Assembly: GCA_002423905.1 (NCBI GenBank)
Contig: DIVC01000091.1
Coordinates: forward strand, 16,160 to 31,408
Length of the DNA stretch: 15,249 nucleotides
Origin: Idiomarina sp. UBA6142
GTDB lineage: Bacteria; Pseudomonadota; Gammaproteobacteria; Enterobacterales; Alteromonadaceae
Direction: 5' to 3'
Shown here piece by piece: positions 7,314 through 15,249 of the stretch (position 1 is its first letter; each line of letters starts with the position of its first letter). The notes beneath the pieces were generated by a model, which was not told the origin of the DNA, ran no database searches, and worked only from the letters and a program-made list of their open reading frames with translations. A program made the translations under genes and the position numbers.

Positions 7314-10130
7314 ATGACACACTTAATAACTCGTCGAACTTTACTTGCTGTTGCAGTCAGTTCCTTACTCTACAGCACTGTAGCCCCAGCAATCGCCCAG
7401 CAGGTTATAGCCATTTCAGCCACCTCGGTGACCACCATCACTAGCCCAGCTATTCGCGGTCAAGTATTGGGCCCGAACGGACAAGTATTGCCCGGCGCTA
7501 GATTACGCATACAAGAAAATAAACAAGAGACCACCACGGATCAACAAGGTTTATTCCGCTTCGACAATATGGCACCGGGTCGTTATACGGTAGAAATCTC
7601 GTATATCAGTCTAAAAGAAATGAGTTTCGAGGCTGTTGTAACCGCTAATGCTGGCCAAGAATTTATTCTTGAGCTACCAGCTCTTGATGCTGAACGTATT
7701 GAAGTCGTCGGTAGTCGCAATGCACAGGCACGTGCTTTAAATGCTCAACGTGCGTCGGACAATATTCGCTCAATCGTATCGGCCGATTACTTAGGTCGGT
7801 TTCCGGACACCAACGTAGCTGAAGCCATGCAACGCATTCCTGGTGCCGCAATCCAACGTGACCAAGGCGAGGGCAAATACGTCAACGTTCGCGGCGCTCC
7901 CTTAGAATTCGCCAACGTATCTATCAATGGCGTGGTATTACCAGCGCCTGACGGGTCTACGCGCGCCGTTGATTTAGATACCATTCCTGCCGATGTGATC
8001 GCCGCGCTTGAATTAACCAAAGCAATCACCCCTGACATGGATGCCGACGCCATCGCCGGTAATATAAATATCGTCACACAGGGTGCACTTGACTCAAAAG
8101 ATAGAATTTTACGCGGTAACTTGGCCATCGGTCATAACGAAAAAGGCAGTGGCGATGCCTATCGCATCTCAGCGACCTATGGTGACCGCTTGGCGAATAA
8201 TGATAATTTTGGTTTCCTGTTTTCTGCTAACCACAGTGAAACCAATCGCGTAACAGATAACGTCGAGCACGTGTGGTTTGATAACGGTGCTGGTAACTAT
8301 CTCCCCGAAGTTACTGAGTTCAAAGATTATGAAGTGAAGCGCAGCCGCAGTGGATTCAGTAGTCGCTTTGATTATCGCCCTGATAATGCCACCCATTACT
8401 TTTTTAACCATACCTATTCACGTTTCGAAGACTATGAGTATCGCGATACATTAGTTATCGAATACTCACGTTTTGAAGCCAATGCGAACGCGACAACTGG
8501 GGTTGCTGGGCGCGCTACTTTTGATAAAGAAATGCGTCATCGAACTTTCGTCAACCGAATCAACGCAACACAATTTGGTGGCCGACATTTCCTCGATACC
8601 ATGGCTATCGACTATTCAGCAGCGTATACGCGCGCATCTCAGCAATATCCCGATCGTGACTATTTGGTGTACCGTGAGCGCACCCGTCCGCGCTTAGCTT
8701 ATGATTTTTCAAATCCAGATTTACCGACTTATCAAATTCTTGACGCCAATAACACTATTATCCGCGAAGATTTCAATTTTCCTTTAGGTGATATGAACTG
8801 GCGGCGTTATGAGCGGCGGTTCGGTGCTGCTGAAGATAACGAGCAAGCGTACGCGTTCAATGTGTCTATGCCAGGCGTATGGGGCGACGCCTTTTCAACT
8901 CTAAAATTTGGTGCAAAAGTACGTTTGCGCGAGAAATTTAGCGATGAAGACCGTTCTAGAAACAGCGTTGGCACTGGCGCGCCAAATTTTGCTGACATAC
9001 TAGTGGGTCGAGACTCACGTCCATTTGATGGCTTCTATCACAACGGTCCAAAAATGATTAGAGATTTTGTCTCTCGTTATGGCTCATTATTCGAAGACGC
9101 GAATTATCTCCCACGTGTTGCAGCATCAATCACTGCTGATTACTCAGCCACTGAAGATACCTATGCTGCTTACGCGATGAATACCTTGGCGTGGGATCAA
9201 ACCACCGTAGTGTTTGGGTTACGAGCGGAACACACGCGAGTGGGCGGCAGCGCCTTTGAGTTTGATGCAGATACAGAAGAAGCAACCGCAGTTGCTGCTA
9301 GCACTGATTATACTAAGCTGTTTCCGAGTATTCACTTACGCCACGAATTAGATGATGGCGTCATCATTCGGGCCGCATATAGTACCGCCTTAAGTCGACC
9401 AAACTTTGCCGATATGGCGCCCTACTTAATCATTGAAGATCGAGATAGCGGAGCGGGTAGTTTAGACATTGGTAATACCGACCTGAAAGCCACTTTTGCG
9501 AATAATCTTGATGTGATGGCTGAATACTATATTGAGCCTCTCGGTCTCTTATCGGCGGGGATTTTCTACAAAGACCTCAAAAACCCGATTTTCAAAGCGC
9601 GCAGCAGTATTGTTGGTGGTACCTTTGATGGTTTCCGCATGGTTCGTCCGGAAAACGCGCGCAGTGGCGAATTGTATGGGGTTGAGTTTAACTGGCAACA
9701 ATCCCTCAGCAATCTGCCAGGATGGTGGTCTGGACTCGGGTTCTTGGTCAACTACACCTACACCGAATCGTCAGCTGATTTACCTTTTGGCATCGGCAAA
9801 ACCGACCTCGCAGGAACCTCAAAAAACAGCTACAACCTCGGCATAAACTACGACACCGAGCGTTTAAGCGCACAATTAGCCTATAACTATCGCTCAGACT
9901 ACATTGATGCCTATGATACTGCTGATCCTCAATTGAACTTGTATTGGGATGCCCGCGGGACTCTTGATTTCACCTTAAGCTATAAACTCAATGAGATGTT
10001 CACGCTCTATACTGAAGCGACCAACCTGAGCGATAGTAAAGCAATTCGCTACCAAGGTGATCGGAGTCGCGTATACGAACATGAGCAATTTGGTCGTGCC
10101 GTGCAGCTTGGTCTGCGGGTTAATTTTTAA
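7314..10130 (+). CDS. TonB-dependent outer-membrane receptor with N-terminal CarboxypepD_reg-like domain
   Basis: A TonB-ExbBD-energised outer-membrane transporter, 938 residues from ATG 7314. A GTG at 7278 is in frame, but ATG 7314 starts exactly at a signal peptide (MTHLITRRTLLAVAVSSLLY, cleavage after AIA near residue 28); the ribosome site (GAGA) is weak. Residues about 45-125 are a carboxypeptidase-regulatory-like beta domain (IRGQVLGPNGQVLPGARL, GLFRFDNMAPGRYTV). A TonB-box-like RIEVVGSR follows, then the plug with FPDTNVAEAMQRIPG, YVNVRG, INGV and DADAIAGNINIV. The rest is a 22-strand-type barrel ending in a C-terminal Phe (LGLRVNF). The plug blocks resemble the TIGR01782 group of Xanthomonas and Caulobacter receptors, often used for sugars and other non-siderophore substrates. 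With Pho-like repeats upstream and a phosphatase downstream, a phosphorylated substrate is the best guess, not a demonstrated one. Confidence 0.93.
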   Translation: MTHLITRRTLLAVAVSSLLYSTVAPAIAQQVIAISATSVTTITSPAIRGQVLGPNGQVLPGARLRIQENKQETTTDQQGLFRFDNMAPGRYTVEISYISLKEMSFEAVVTANAGQEFILELPALDAERIEVVGSRNAQARALNAQRASDNIRSIVSADYLGRFPDTNVAEAMQRIPGAAIQRDQGEGKYVNVRGAPLEFANVSINGVVLPAPDGSTRAVDLDTIPADVIAALELTKAITPDMDADAIAGNINIVTQGALDSKDRILRGNLAIGHNEKGSGDAYRISATYGDRLANNDNFGFLFSANHSETNRVTDNVEHVWFDNGAGNYLPEVTEFKDYEVKRSRSGFSSRFDYRPDNATHYFFNHTYSRFEDYEYRDTLVIEYSRFEANANATTGVAGRATFDKEMRHRTFVNRINATQFGGRHFLDTMAIDYSAAYTRASQQYPDRDYLVYRERTRPRLAYDFSNPDLPTYQILDANNTIIREDFNFPLGDMNWRRYERRFGAAEDNEQAYAFNVSMPGVWGDAFSTLKFGAKVRLREKFSDEDRSRNSVGTGAPNFADILVGRDSRPFDGFYHNGPKMIRDFVSRYGSLFEDANYLPRVAASITADYSATEDTYAAYAMNTLAWDQTTVVFGLRAEHTRVGGSAFEFDADTEEATAVAASTDYTKLFPSIHLRHELDDGVIIRAAYSTALSRPNFADMAPYLIIEDRDSGAGSLDIGNTDLKATFANNLDVMAEYYIEPLGLLSAGIFYKDLKNPIFKARSSIVGGTFDGFRMVRPENARSGELYGVEFNWQQSLSNLPGWWSGLGFLVNYTYTESSADLPFGIGKTDLAGTSKNSYNLGINYDTERLSAQLAYNYRSDYIDAYDTADPQLNLYWDARGTLDFTLSYKLNEMFTLYTEATNLSDSKAIRYQGDRSRVYEHEQFGRAVQLGLRVNF

Positions 10131-10148
10131 TACCACCGGTACTAACGC

Positions 10149-10166
10149 ATGAGGAAATTGTTTTGA
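10149..10166 (+). other. Five-codon mini-ORF MRKLF overlapping the phosphatase start
   Basis: ATG 10149 reads M-R-K-L-F and then stops at TGA 10164-10166, overlapping the phosphatase ATG. The ribosome site GAGGAAA of the phosphatase (10151-10157) lies inside it. One extra T in the T4 run at 10161-10164 would fuse these codons in frame to the phosphatase and give it a classic basic signal-peptide start. It may be a translation-coupling leader, a homopolymer indel or chance. Confidence 0.3.
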
Positions 10167-11602
10167 TGATCACTTATCTGACTTTACTTGCACTGGCGCC
10201 TCAGCCACTGCTGCACGATATCGTGGTAGCACCGAAAATTGAGCGAAATACTCTCGTTGTGGCTGGTAGCAAACCCTACCAGCCAACTATTTATCCTGAT
10301 CGTATCGTATTAACTCCAGCTGCCGATGCTGCGACAGCGCAACACGTCAGCTGGCGGACTGATACCAGCGTCACTCAAACGGTTGCAGAAATTAGCCTTG
10401 CCACTCCAACCCCTGGTTTACATCGGCAAGCCCGCACCGTAACGGGTACATCACTAGCGCTGAGCAGCGGTAACGGTGATGCCCTTCATCATCAGGTGGT
10501 CTTTACTGAACTTGAACCGGATACGCTTTATGCCTATCGCGTGCAAGGAGGAATGCAGCAAGTCGGCGATAATCCGCTGCAAGTAGCATGGAGTGAATGG
10601 TTTCAATTTCGAACCCCTGCTGCGACTTTCAAACCCTATACAGCGGTCTACTTTGGGGATGCACAGAACGCCGTTAAATCGCATTTTTCACGCGTTGTCC
10701 GTGAAGCATTCCGTACTGCTGGAGAGGCCATGATCATGGTTCATGCTGGCGATTTAGTGAATTCTCGTGATGGTGAACACGACGATGAATGGGGTGAATG
10801 GTTTGACGCAGGCGGCTGGATGAACGGCATGATTAATCAATTTGTGGTGCCAGGTAACCATGAATATATTGAACATGATGACGCACCGCGAACGCTTGTT
10901 CCACAATGGCCGACCCACTTTAACTTACCTAAAAACGGTCCTGAGCCACTGCAAGACACCGTATGGTTTACTGATTTTCAGGGGGTCCGCTATATTTCAT
11001 TGGATTCCATGCAGGGACTGCAGAGCGAAGCTTATGCCAAACTGCAAGCTGAGTGGTTACGTCAGGTATTAACTGATAATCCCAATAAATGGACCATTGT
11101 CAGCCATCACCACCCGATGTTTTCGGTGTCCTTGGGGCGAGATAATCCGCAACTGCGAACCTACTGGCAGCCAATTTATGAAGCGTTTAAGGTTGATTTA
11201 GTCTTACAAGGTCACGACCATACCTATGGTCGGGGGCAAAATGTGGGCACTGGAACACATGGCCAACTTAAAAAAGAGGGTCCCATGTACGTCGTTTCCG
11301 TTGCTGGTCCGAAAATGTATTTAGTCAGCGACAGCGCCGAAGAAACCATGCAAGCTAGCGCTGAAGAACTACAATTATTTCAATTATTGAATTTTTCCGA
11401 ACAGCGTTTGACATACGAAGCACGGACGGTAACGGGCGAGCTATTTGATCGCTTTGAGCTGGTTCGTCAAGCCGATGGAAGTACCGAAGTAATTGATGGC
11501 GCGATAGATACTTCATCGCCACTTTATAAGCATCGCTGTACTAACCCGAATAAACCGCGTGAAACCCGCTGCTGGAATGGCACTGAGTTAATTCAGCATT
11601 AA
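10166..11602 (+). CDS. Secreted metallophosphoesterase, purple-acid-phosphatase-like
   Basis: A binuclear-metal phosphatase of 478 residues likely to release phosphate from esters outside the cytoplasm. ATG 10166 is preferred over TTG 10163 because GAGGAAA (10151-10157) is well placed. Residues about 40-152 form a fibronectin-like domain typical of purple acid phosphatases (HVSWRTDTSV, ELEPDTLYAYRV, WSEWFQFRTP). The calcineurin-like domain carries D165 (YFGDAQN), D196 (HAGDLVNSRDG), N231-H232 (VPGNHEY), the SHHHP histidines near 314-316, and H350/H352 (GHDHTYGR). The iron-binding tyrosine of true purple enzymes (GDxGxxY) is absent, so it is PAP-like but perhaps not purple. The N-terminus is hydrophobic but lacks basic residues, an odd signal peptide. 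It lies 35 bases after the receptor and probably shares its transcript. Confidence 0.88.
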   Translation: MITYLTLLALAPQPLLHDIVVAPKIERNTLVVAGSKPYQPTIYPDRIVLTPAADAATAQHVSWRTDTSVTQTVAEISLATPTPGLHRQARTVTGTSLALSSGNGDALHHQVVFTELEPDTLYAYRVQGGMQQVGDNPLQVAWSEWFQFRTPAATFKPYTAVYFGDAQNAVKSHFSRVVREAFRTAGEAMIMVHAGDLVNSRDGEHDDEWGEWFDAGGWMNGMINQFVVPGNHEYIEHDDAPRTLVPQWPTHFNLPKNGPEPLQDTVWFTDFQGVRYISLDSMQGLQSEAYAKLQAEWLRQVLTDNPNKWTIVSHHHPMFSVSLGRDNPQLRTYWQPIYEAFKVDLVLQGHDHTYGRGQNVGTGTHGQLKKEGPMYVVSVAGPKMYLVSDSAEETMQASAEELQLFQLLNFSEQRLTYEARTVTGELFDRFELVRQADGSTEVIDGAIDTSSPLYKHRCTNPNKPRETRCWNGTELIQH

Positions 11603-11607
11603 GTGTA

Positions 11608-11637
11608 AATGCCGCAGCAACATGCTGCGGCATTTTT
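11608..11637 (+). terminator. Rho-independent terminator between convergent genes
   Basis: A perfect 12-bp inverted repeat (arms 11608-11619 and 11623-11634, core GCCGCAGCA/TGCTGCGGC) with a 3-base loop is followed by a T run ending at 11637. It begins 5 bases after the phosphatase stop. Read on the minus strand the same stem has a weaker AT-rich tail, so it may also serve the aminopeptidase, whose stop codon is only a few bases away. Confidence 0.9.
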
Positions 11638-11643
11638 CATAAG

Positions 11644-13179
11644 CTATTGTTGTTGGTTAAACAACTTCACCCACTCGGTTAACAATCGCACACCATAGCC
11701 GTTAGCACCCGCTGGCGCGAGACCGCTGGCGCTTTCATTGAAGGCGCTGCCAGCCATATCAATGTGTACCCACGGGGTATCTTTGGCAAAGTGCTGTAAG
11801 AATAACGCACCCGCTTGTGCACCCGGTGAACCGGTGTTTTTGATATCCGCTAAATGGCTTTTAATCGGGTTATTGTATGGCCCTAACGGCAATTGCCAAA
11901 CGATCTCTCCAGTGGTCTTGCCCGCGGCGGTGATAGTTTCGATGATGTCTGCATGTTCGCTGAATATCGCCGAATATTCGCTGCCTAATGCGCCAACTTT
12001 TGAACCGGTTAACGTAGCGATATCAGCAATTGCACGTGGCTTAAATTGCTCCCGCGCATACCAAATACCATCCGCCAAAATCAGCCGACCCTCTGCATCA
12101 GTGCTGGCCACTTCAATAGTGGTGCCATCGCCGGCGGTGAGCACATCACCCGGTAAGATAGCTTCGCCAGAAATGAGGTTATGCGATAACGGCACGATGC
12201 CAACCACGTTCACTGCCGCCTGCTGCCGTGCCAATGCCAGTACCGCACCAATCACTGCTGCGCCGCCCGCTTTGTCGGTTTGCATGCGTAAAATCGAGCT
12301 GCCTGTGGTTTTCAGATTATAACCACCAGTATCAAAGGTATTGCCCTTGCCCACTAACGCAATAGGTTGGCCTTTCGCACCCTCGTAGTGCATGACTAAC
12401 AAATGCGCTTTGTGCTGACTCCCTTGGCTCACGCCATACAACGAACCCATCCCCGCTGCCTTGACTTGCTCTGGACTCAGCACCGTGACCTTGATGTTCG
12501 TACCCTTTGCTGCCGCAGCGGCAATATCAGCAATCGCTTTGGGGTAGCCATCGCTACCCGGTAAATTGGTGATATCACGCGCAACAAAAACCGCTTGTGC
12601 CAGCGCAAACGACTGCTCATAGTTTTTGGTCGCAGCATCGCCATTGGTCACTTGCCAGTAATAGCTTTGCGCAGGTCGCGGATCGGCTTTGCTCTTATAG
12701 CGATCGAAGCGATAGTTACGCAAATCCATGCCGTGCGCTAACGCTGTGACGAGTTCAAGATTGTCTGGGACTAAGCGGGTTTCGATCTGCACGCGTTCAA
12801 TGCCTTTACTGCTGCTCACCTTTGCGGCTAACGTGGCACCTAAAATTTCGCCATCAGCGCGGCTCATACTGCCGTTCTCACCAACACCCACCAGCCACAC
12901 GCGGCTGTGAGCCAAATTAGGTGGCGCAGGCACTTCTACAACTTGCTTAGCTTTGCCGGTAAACTCATGCAATTGTGCGACGGCCGCGACATGCTGCTTG
13001 GCATTACTTGGCCACCCTTCAACGCTAGGGGTCTGTCCTTCAGCCACTAACAGGATCAAGGTGTCCGAGTTACGTTGGTGAAATTCACCGAATTTGTGTG
13101 TCGTTTGCAAATAATCTGCCGCAGCCGTAGCGCTGACCAGAAGCGCCGCTGTAGCTAAGAAACGTGATAGCCAACTCAT
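11644..13179 (-). CDS. Exported leucyl aminopeptidase, M17 family
   Basis: A dimetal aminopeptidase that removes N-terminal residues from peptides. The open frame extends up to a TTG at 13302, but ATG 13179 has AGAGGAT 6 bases upstream and starts a signal peptide (MSWLSRFLATAALLVSATAAA), giving 511 residues. The catalytic C-terminal domain has K278 and D283 (VGKGNTFDTGG), K290, D302 (QTDKAGGAAV), and D361/E363/R365 in the signature STDAEGRL; the usual form is NTDAEGRL, so Asn is Ser here. All expected metal and catalytic positions appear kept. Classic PepA is cytoplasmic, whereas this copy should be periplasmic. It converges with the phosphatase across a shared terminator. Together with the S9 peptidase and amidohydrolase it fits peptide scavenging. 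Confidence 0.93.
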   Translation of the reverse strand: MSWLSRFLATAALLVSATAAADYLQTTHKFGEFHQRNSDTLILLVAEGQTPSVEGWPSNAKQHVAAVAQLHEFTGKAKQVVEVPAPPNLAHSRVWLVGVGENGSMSRADGEILGATLAAKVSSSKGIERVQIETRLVPDNLELVTALAHGMDLRNYRFDRYKSKADPRPAQSYYWQVTNGDAATKNYEQSFALAQAVFVARDITNLPGSDGYPKAIADIAAAAAKGTNIKVTVLSPEQVKAAGMGSLYGVSQGSQHKAHLLVMHYEGAKGQPIALVGKGNTFDTGGYNLKTTGSSILRMQTDKAGGAAVIGAVLALARQQAAVNVVGIVPLSHNLISGEAILPGDVLTAGDGTTIEVASTDAEGRLILADGIWYAREQFKPRAIADIATLTGSKVGALGSEYSAIFSEHADIIETITAAGKTTGEIVWQLPLGPYNNPIKSHLADIKNTGSPGAQAGALFLQHFAKDTPWVHIDMAGSAFNESASGLAPAGANGYGVRLLTEWVKLFNQQQ

Positions 13180-13337
13180 CAATTTATCCTCTTTTGTCAT
13201 GTTTGGTGATGCCGAACAGCTTGCAAGATTTTCGCTAGTACGACAACAAAAACACGCCCAAATGACCAAAATAGGTGATTGTATGGTATCTACTTGATGC
13301 AATCGCTGCCGCCCGGAGGCGCAGGTTGGCGGGTAAG

Positions 13338-13690
13338 CTAAGGCTTATAGGCAATGAATTGGCACACTGCACCGTCGCCGCTATGCCCGCTTCCTTCATG
13401 AATGGTTCGTACTAAGTCTGCGCGGTAATTAATCTCATAGCCGGCGAATTCGCTTTCAAGCTCACTCAGTTCTACCATTAAATCAGCGCTTGGTGGCCCG
13501 CCAGTACCGCGTCCAAGTTGAGCTTTGGTATAACATTCCACCAATATCCAGCCACCTGACTTCAGGGTCTTACGAATTTGCTCATACATATGGGGGCGCA
13601 AAATTGTTTCGCCTGTTCTCGCAAAAAGTCGTTCGGAGCCGTGCCGTAATGGTACTCATCTTTGTCGTAACGTTGGTCCCACTGATTCAT
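13338..13690 (-). pseudogene. Remnant of a small class I SAM-dependent methyltransferase with internal deletion and frame change
   Basis: Two pieces of one family are separated by a missing middle. From ATG 13690, with AGAGGT just upstream, the frame reads MNQWDQRYDKDEYHYGT then PNDFLREQAKQ, the typical N-terminus of these roughly 200-residue methyltransferases. After about residue 31 homology stops. In another frame, from about 13601 down to the TAA at 13338, comes the typical C-terminus (MYEQIRKTLKSGGWILVE, GRGTGGPP, EGSGHSGDGAVCQFIAYKP). The SAM-binding glycine loop and about 85 residues are absent, so the product cannot bind SAM normally. The junction lies near 13600-13615. The C-terminal piece alone could be mistaken for a short hypothetical gene of 87 codons. 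A sequencing error alone cannot explain it because the core is missing, not merely shifted. Confidence 0.8.
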
Positions 13691-13741
13691 AGCTACCTCT
13701 TTGACCCGTTTTAATTGCTGGCACCTGTTCTGCTAGGATAC

Positions 13742-13770
13742 TTGCCTAGTTTAAGCCATCGCAGTATGGT
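13742..13770 (+). promoter_or_regulatory. Putative sigma-70 promoter of the beta-lactamase-family hydrolase
   Basis: TTGCCT (13742-13747) and TATGGT (13765-13770) are spaced by exactly 17 bases; each matches 4 of 6 consensus positions. They lie 30 bases before the ATG at 13801. A short inverted repeat CTAGG/CCTAG (13733-13737 and 13745-13749) overlaps the -35 and could be an operator, but it is too short to be convincing. Confidence 0.4.
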
Positions 13771-13800
13771 GAAGCAATTCTCTGTCTGATGGACTCTACC

Positions 13801-15249
13801 ATGCGTAAAATCGTCGTTCTCCTCCTAGTGCTGGTGCTCATCGCCGGTGTGTTTTTTCCATTACGCACACCACCGGTGTCTGTCGCCGAAATCAGAGAAC
13901 ATGCTGAACAAGCACGGCAACAGTTTAATATTCCGGGTCTCGCTATTGTGGTGGTAAAAGATGGCGAGGTGGTTTTAGCTGAAGGGTTTGGCGTCAGTAA
14001 TCTTCAGACTGGCGCAGCGGTCGATGCCGACACCTTATTTGGTGTGGCATCGCATACCAAGGCCTTTACCGCAGCTGCCATTGCACAATTGGTCGAGCAA
14101 CAGCTACTCGATTGGGATGACCCCGTGGTGCAGCATATGCCAGAATTTGCGCTCAGTGACCGTAGCCTCAGCGACCGCATCACGGTGCGTGATTTACTCA
14201 GCCATCGCACCGGCTTGGGCCTAGGCGCTGGCGACCTCATGATTTGGCCGGCCACCGATAAAACCACAACTGAAGTCATCGCCAGTCTCCAACACCTGCC
14301 AATGGAGCGTGACCTGCGCCAGGGCTTTGCCTACAACAACCTGATGTTTGTAGTGGCTGGTGAACTTATTAGCCGCGTCAGTGGCATGCCTTACGCTGAT
14401 TATGTGCAGCAGAATTTATTGCAGCCATTGGGTATGCAGCGTTCAGTGATTGGCTTTTCGCGGATACCACCAGACGACCAAAACTTTGCCATTGGTCATG
14501 CCGAAATTCGGGGCGAGCACGGTGATCAATTAGAGCCTTTTGCGCTCGATTATTTAGAAGATTTTGCCGCCGCGGGTGCACTTGCTAGCAGCGCCAATGA
14601 CTTTAGCCAATGGCTGCTGACGCAACTCAACCAAGGCGTCAGCCCGAGCGGGACCACCCTGTTTAGCGCAGCATCGCAACGCAGCATGTGGCAACTCACT
14701 ACGCCGTTGACGGTAAGCCCGAGCATGGCAGCCGATGGCACTTATTTCCGTGGCGTCGGCTTAGGCTGGTTTGTCAAAGATTTTCATGGCGTTCGGCATA
14801 TCTCTCATAGTGGCGGTATCTTGGGCATGTTGTCGCTAACCACCATCATCCCCGAGCACAACTTCGCCATCACCGTGATGAGTAATCAACAAGCCTTCGA
14901 TGCGCTCACAGCGATTACCAACGAAGCGCTGGAGCGACTGTTACAGCTGCCCGATCAAGACCATTTCGCCAACGCCCGCGTTAACTACCGCGAGATGATG
15001 GCGGAGAAAGGCTCATTCACCTTAGCGGCCGCAGATGGCACTCCAGCTAGCCTAGATATCGGCAGCTACAGCGGGCTATACACTGATAGCTGGTACGGCG
15101 ACATTATTATTGCTCAGCATGGTGATGAGTTGACCATTCGCTTTACTCATTCGCCGCTGTTACTGGGGCGGCTCGAGCATTACCAAGGGGATACCTTTAT
15201 TGCCCGCTGGAACGAGCGTTTGCTCGAAGCTGACGCCTTTGTGCACTTT
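13801..15249 (+). CDS. Beta-lactamase-family serine hydrolase (class C / EstB-like) with DUF3471-like tail, C-terminus off the window
   Basis: A penicillin-binding-fold serine hydrolase, 483 codons visible to the right edge. The start ATG 13801 opens an uncleaved anchor or signal sequence (MRKIVVLLLVLVLIAGVFF); an in-frame ATG at 13789 only adds MDST. The catalytic motifs are S84-H-T-K87 (SxxK), Y178-N-N180 (YxN) and H336-S-G-G in place of KTG, as in AmpC-like esterases and D-aminopeptidases. The C-terminal region from about residue 415 (SYSGLYTDSWYGDIII) resembles DUF3471, a beta domain often appended to these enzymes. The protein would face the periplasm. It could be an esterase, peptidase or D-amino-acid-specific hydrolase; actual beta-lactam resistance is unlikely to be its role. 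It diverges from the broken methyltransferase. Confidence 0.9.
   Translation, partial: MRKIVVLLLVLVLIAGVFFPLRTPPVSVAEIREHAEQARQQFNIPGLAIVVVKDGEVVLAEGFGVSNLQTGAAVDADTLFGVASHTKAFTAAAIAQLVEQQLLDWDDPVVQHMPEFALSDRSLSDRITVRDLLSHRTGLGLGAGDLMIWPATDKTTTEVIASLQHLPMERDLRQGFAYNNLMFVVAGELISRVSGMPYADYVQQNLLQPLGMQRSVIGFSRIPPDDQNFAIGHAEIRGEHGDQLEPFALDYLEDFAAAGALASSANDFSQWLLTQLNQGVSPSGTTLFSAASQRSMWQLTTPLTVSPSMAADGTYFRGVGLGWFVKDFHGVRHISHSGGILGMLSLTTIIPEHNFAITVMSNQQAFDALTAITNEALERLLQLPDQDHFANARVNYREMMAEKGSFTLAAADGTPASLDIGSYSGLYTDSWYGDIIIAQHGDELTIRFTHSPLLLGRLEHYQGDTFIARWNERLLEADAFVHF

Noticed and set aside
7319..7345. Twin-arginine (Tat) motif in the TonB receptor signal peptide
   Set aside because: TRRTLLAV has two arginines but lacks the rest of the SRRxFLK pattern, and outer-membrane receptors use Sec.
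11738..12322. 194-codon plus-strand open frame
   Set aside because: It is the antisense of the M17 gene, with no ribosome site and no recognisable motifs.
13180..13302. Longer aminopeptidase start at TTG 13302
   Set aside because: The extra 41 residues carry no family similarity and would bury the signal peptide; AGAGGAT is placed for ATG 13179.
13180..13337. Possible terminator or small RNA between the aminopeptidase and the methyltransferase remnant
   Set aside because: A GC-rich 4-bp stem around 13309-13321 has no T tail, and promoter-like boxes here are weak; nothing firm can be called.
13801..15249. Antibiotic-resistance beta-lactamase
   Set aside because: SxxK and YxN are shared with many esterases and peptidases; the HSGG motif and the DUF3471-like tail point away from a true AmpC.

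Overview
The window looks like chromosomal DNA of a Gram-negative gammaproteobacterium, probably a marine Alteromonadales member. The signs are abundant exported peptidases and hydrolases, a TIGR01782-like TonB receptor, an ScsB/DsbD thiol transporter and a base composition that looks balanced by eye. The Idiomarinaceae, which live largely on amino acids, would fit, but the genus is inference. Genes are densely packed, most products carry signal peptides, and the window contains no RNA genes, insertion sequences, CRISPR or phage genes.

Layout. Positions 1-1898 (minus) hold most of an exported S9 prolyl-oligopeptidase-type peptidase that runs off the left edge just before its catalytic Asp/His region. 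A 109-bp divergent intergenic region separates it from a tight plus-strand run: a lipoprotein amidohydrolase (2008-3387), an ScsB-type DsbD-family transmembrane thiol reductase (3395-5515), an exported two-cysteine redoxin (5526-6131) and a DSD1-family PLP enzyme resembling D-serine dehydratase (6133-7212). Spacings of 7, 10 and 1 bases suggest one transcript. The transporter would carry electrons from the cytoplasm to the periplasm, and the redoxin beside it is a natural client. The two metabolic enzymes fit use of peptides and amino acids.

Next comes the most interesting part. Upstream of a TonB-dependent receptor (7314-10130) lie four 7-bp direct repeats with an exact 11-bp period, the architecture of tandem PhoB-binding Pho boxes. 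The receptor is followed 35 bp later by a secreted metallophosphoesterase of purple-acid-phosphatase type (10166-11602) and then a strong terminator. This reads as a phosphate-starvation unit for taking up or processing a phosphorylated substrate: the receptor moves it across the outer membrane and the phosphatase releases phosphate. The pairing and repeats are seen; the substrate is unknown.

The right part has, on minus, an exported M17 leucyl aminopeptidase (11644-13179) convergent with the phosphatase, and the remnant of a small SAM-dependent methyltransferase (13338-13690) that has lost its SAM-binding core by an internal deletion with frame change. On plus, a class C beta-lactamase-like serine hydrolase with a DUF3471-like tail (13801-15249) runs off the right edge.
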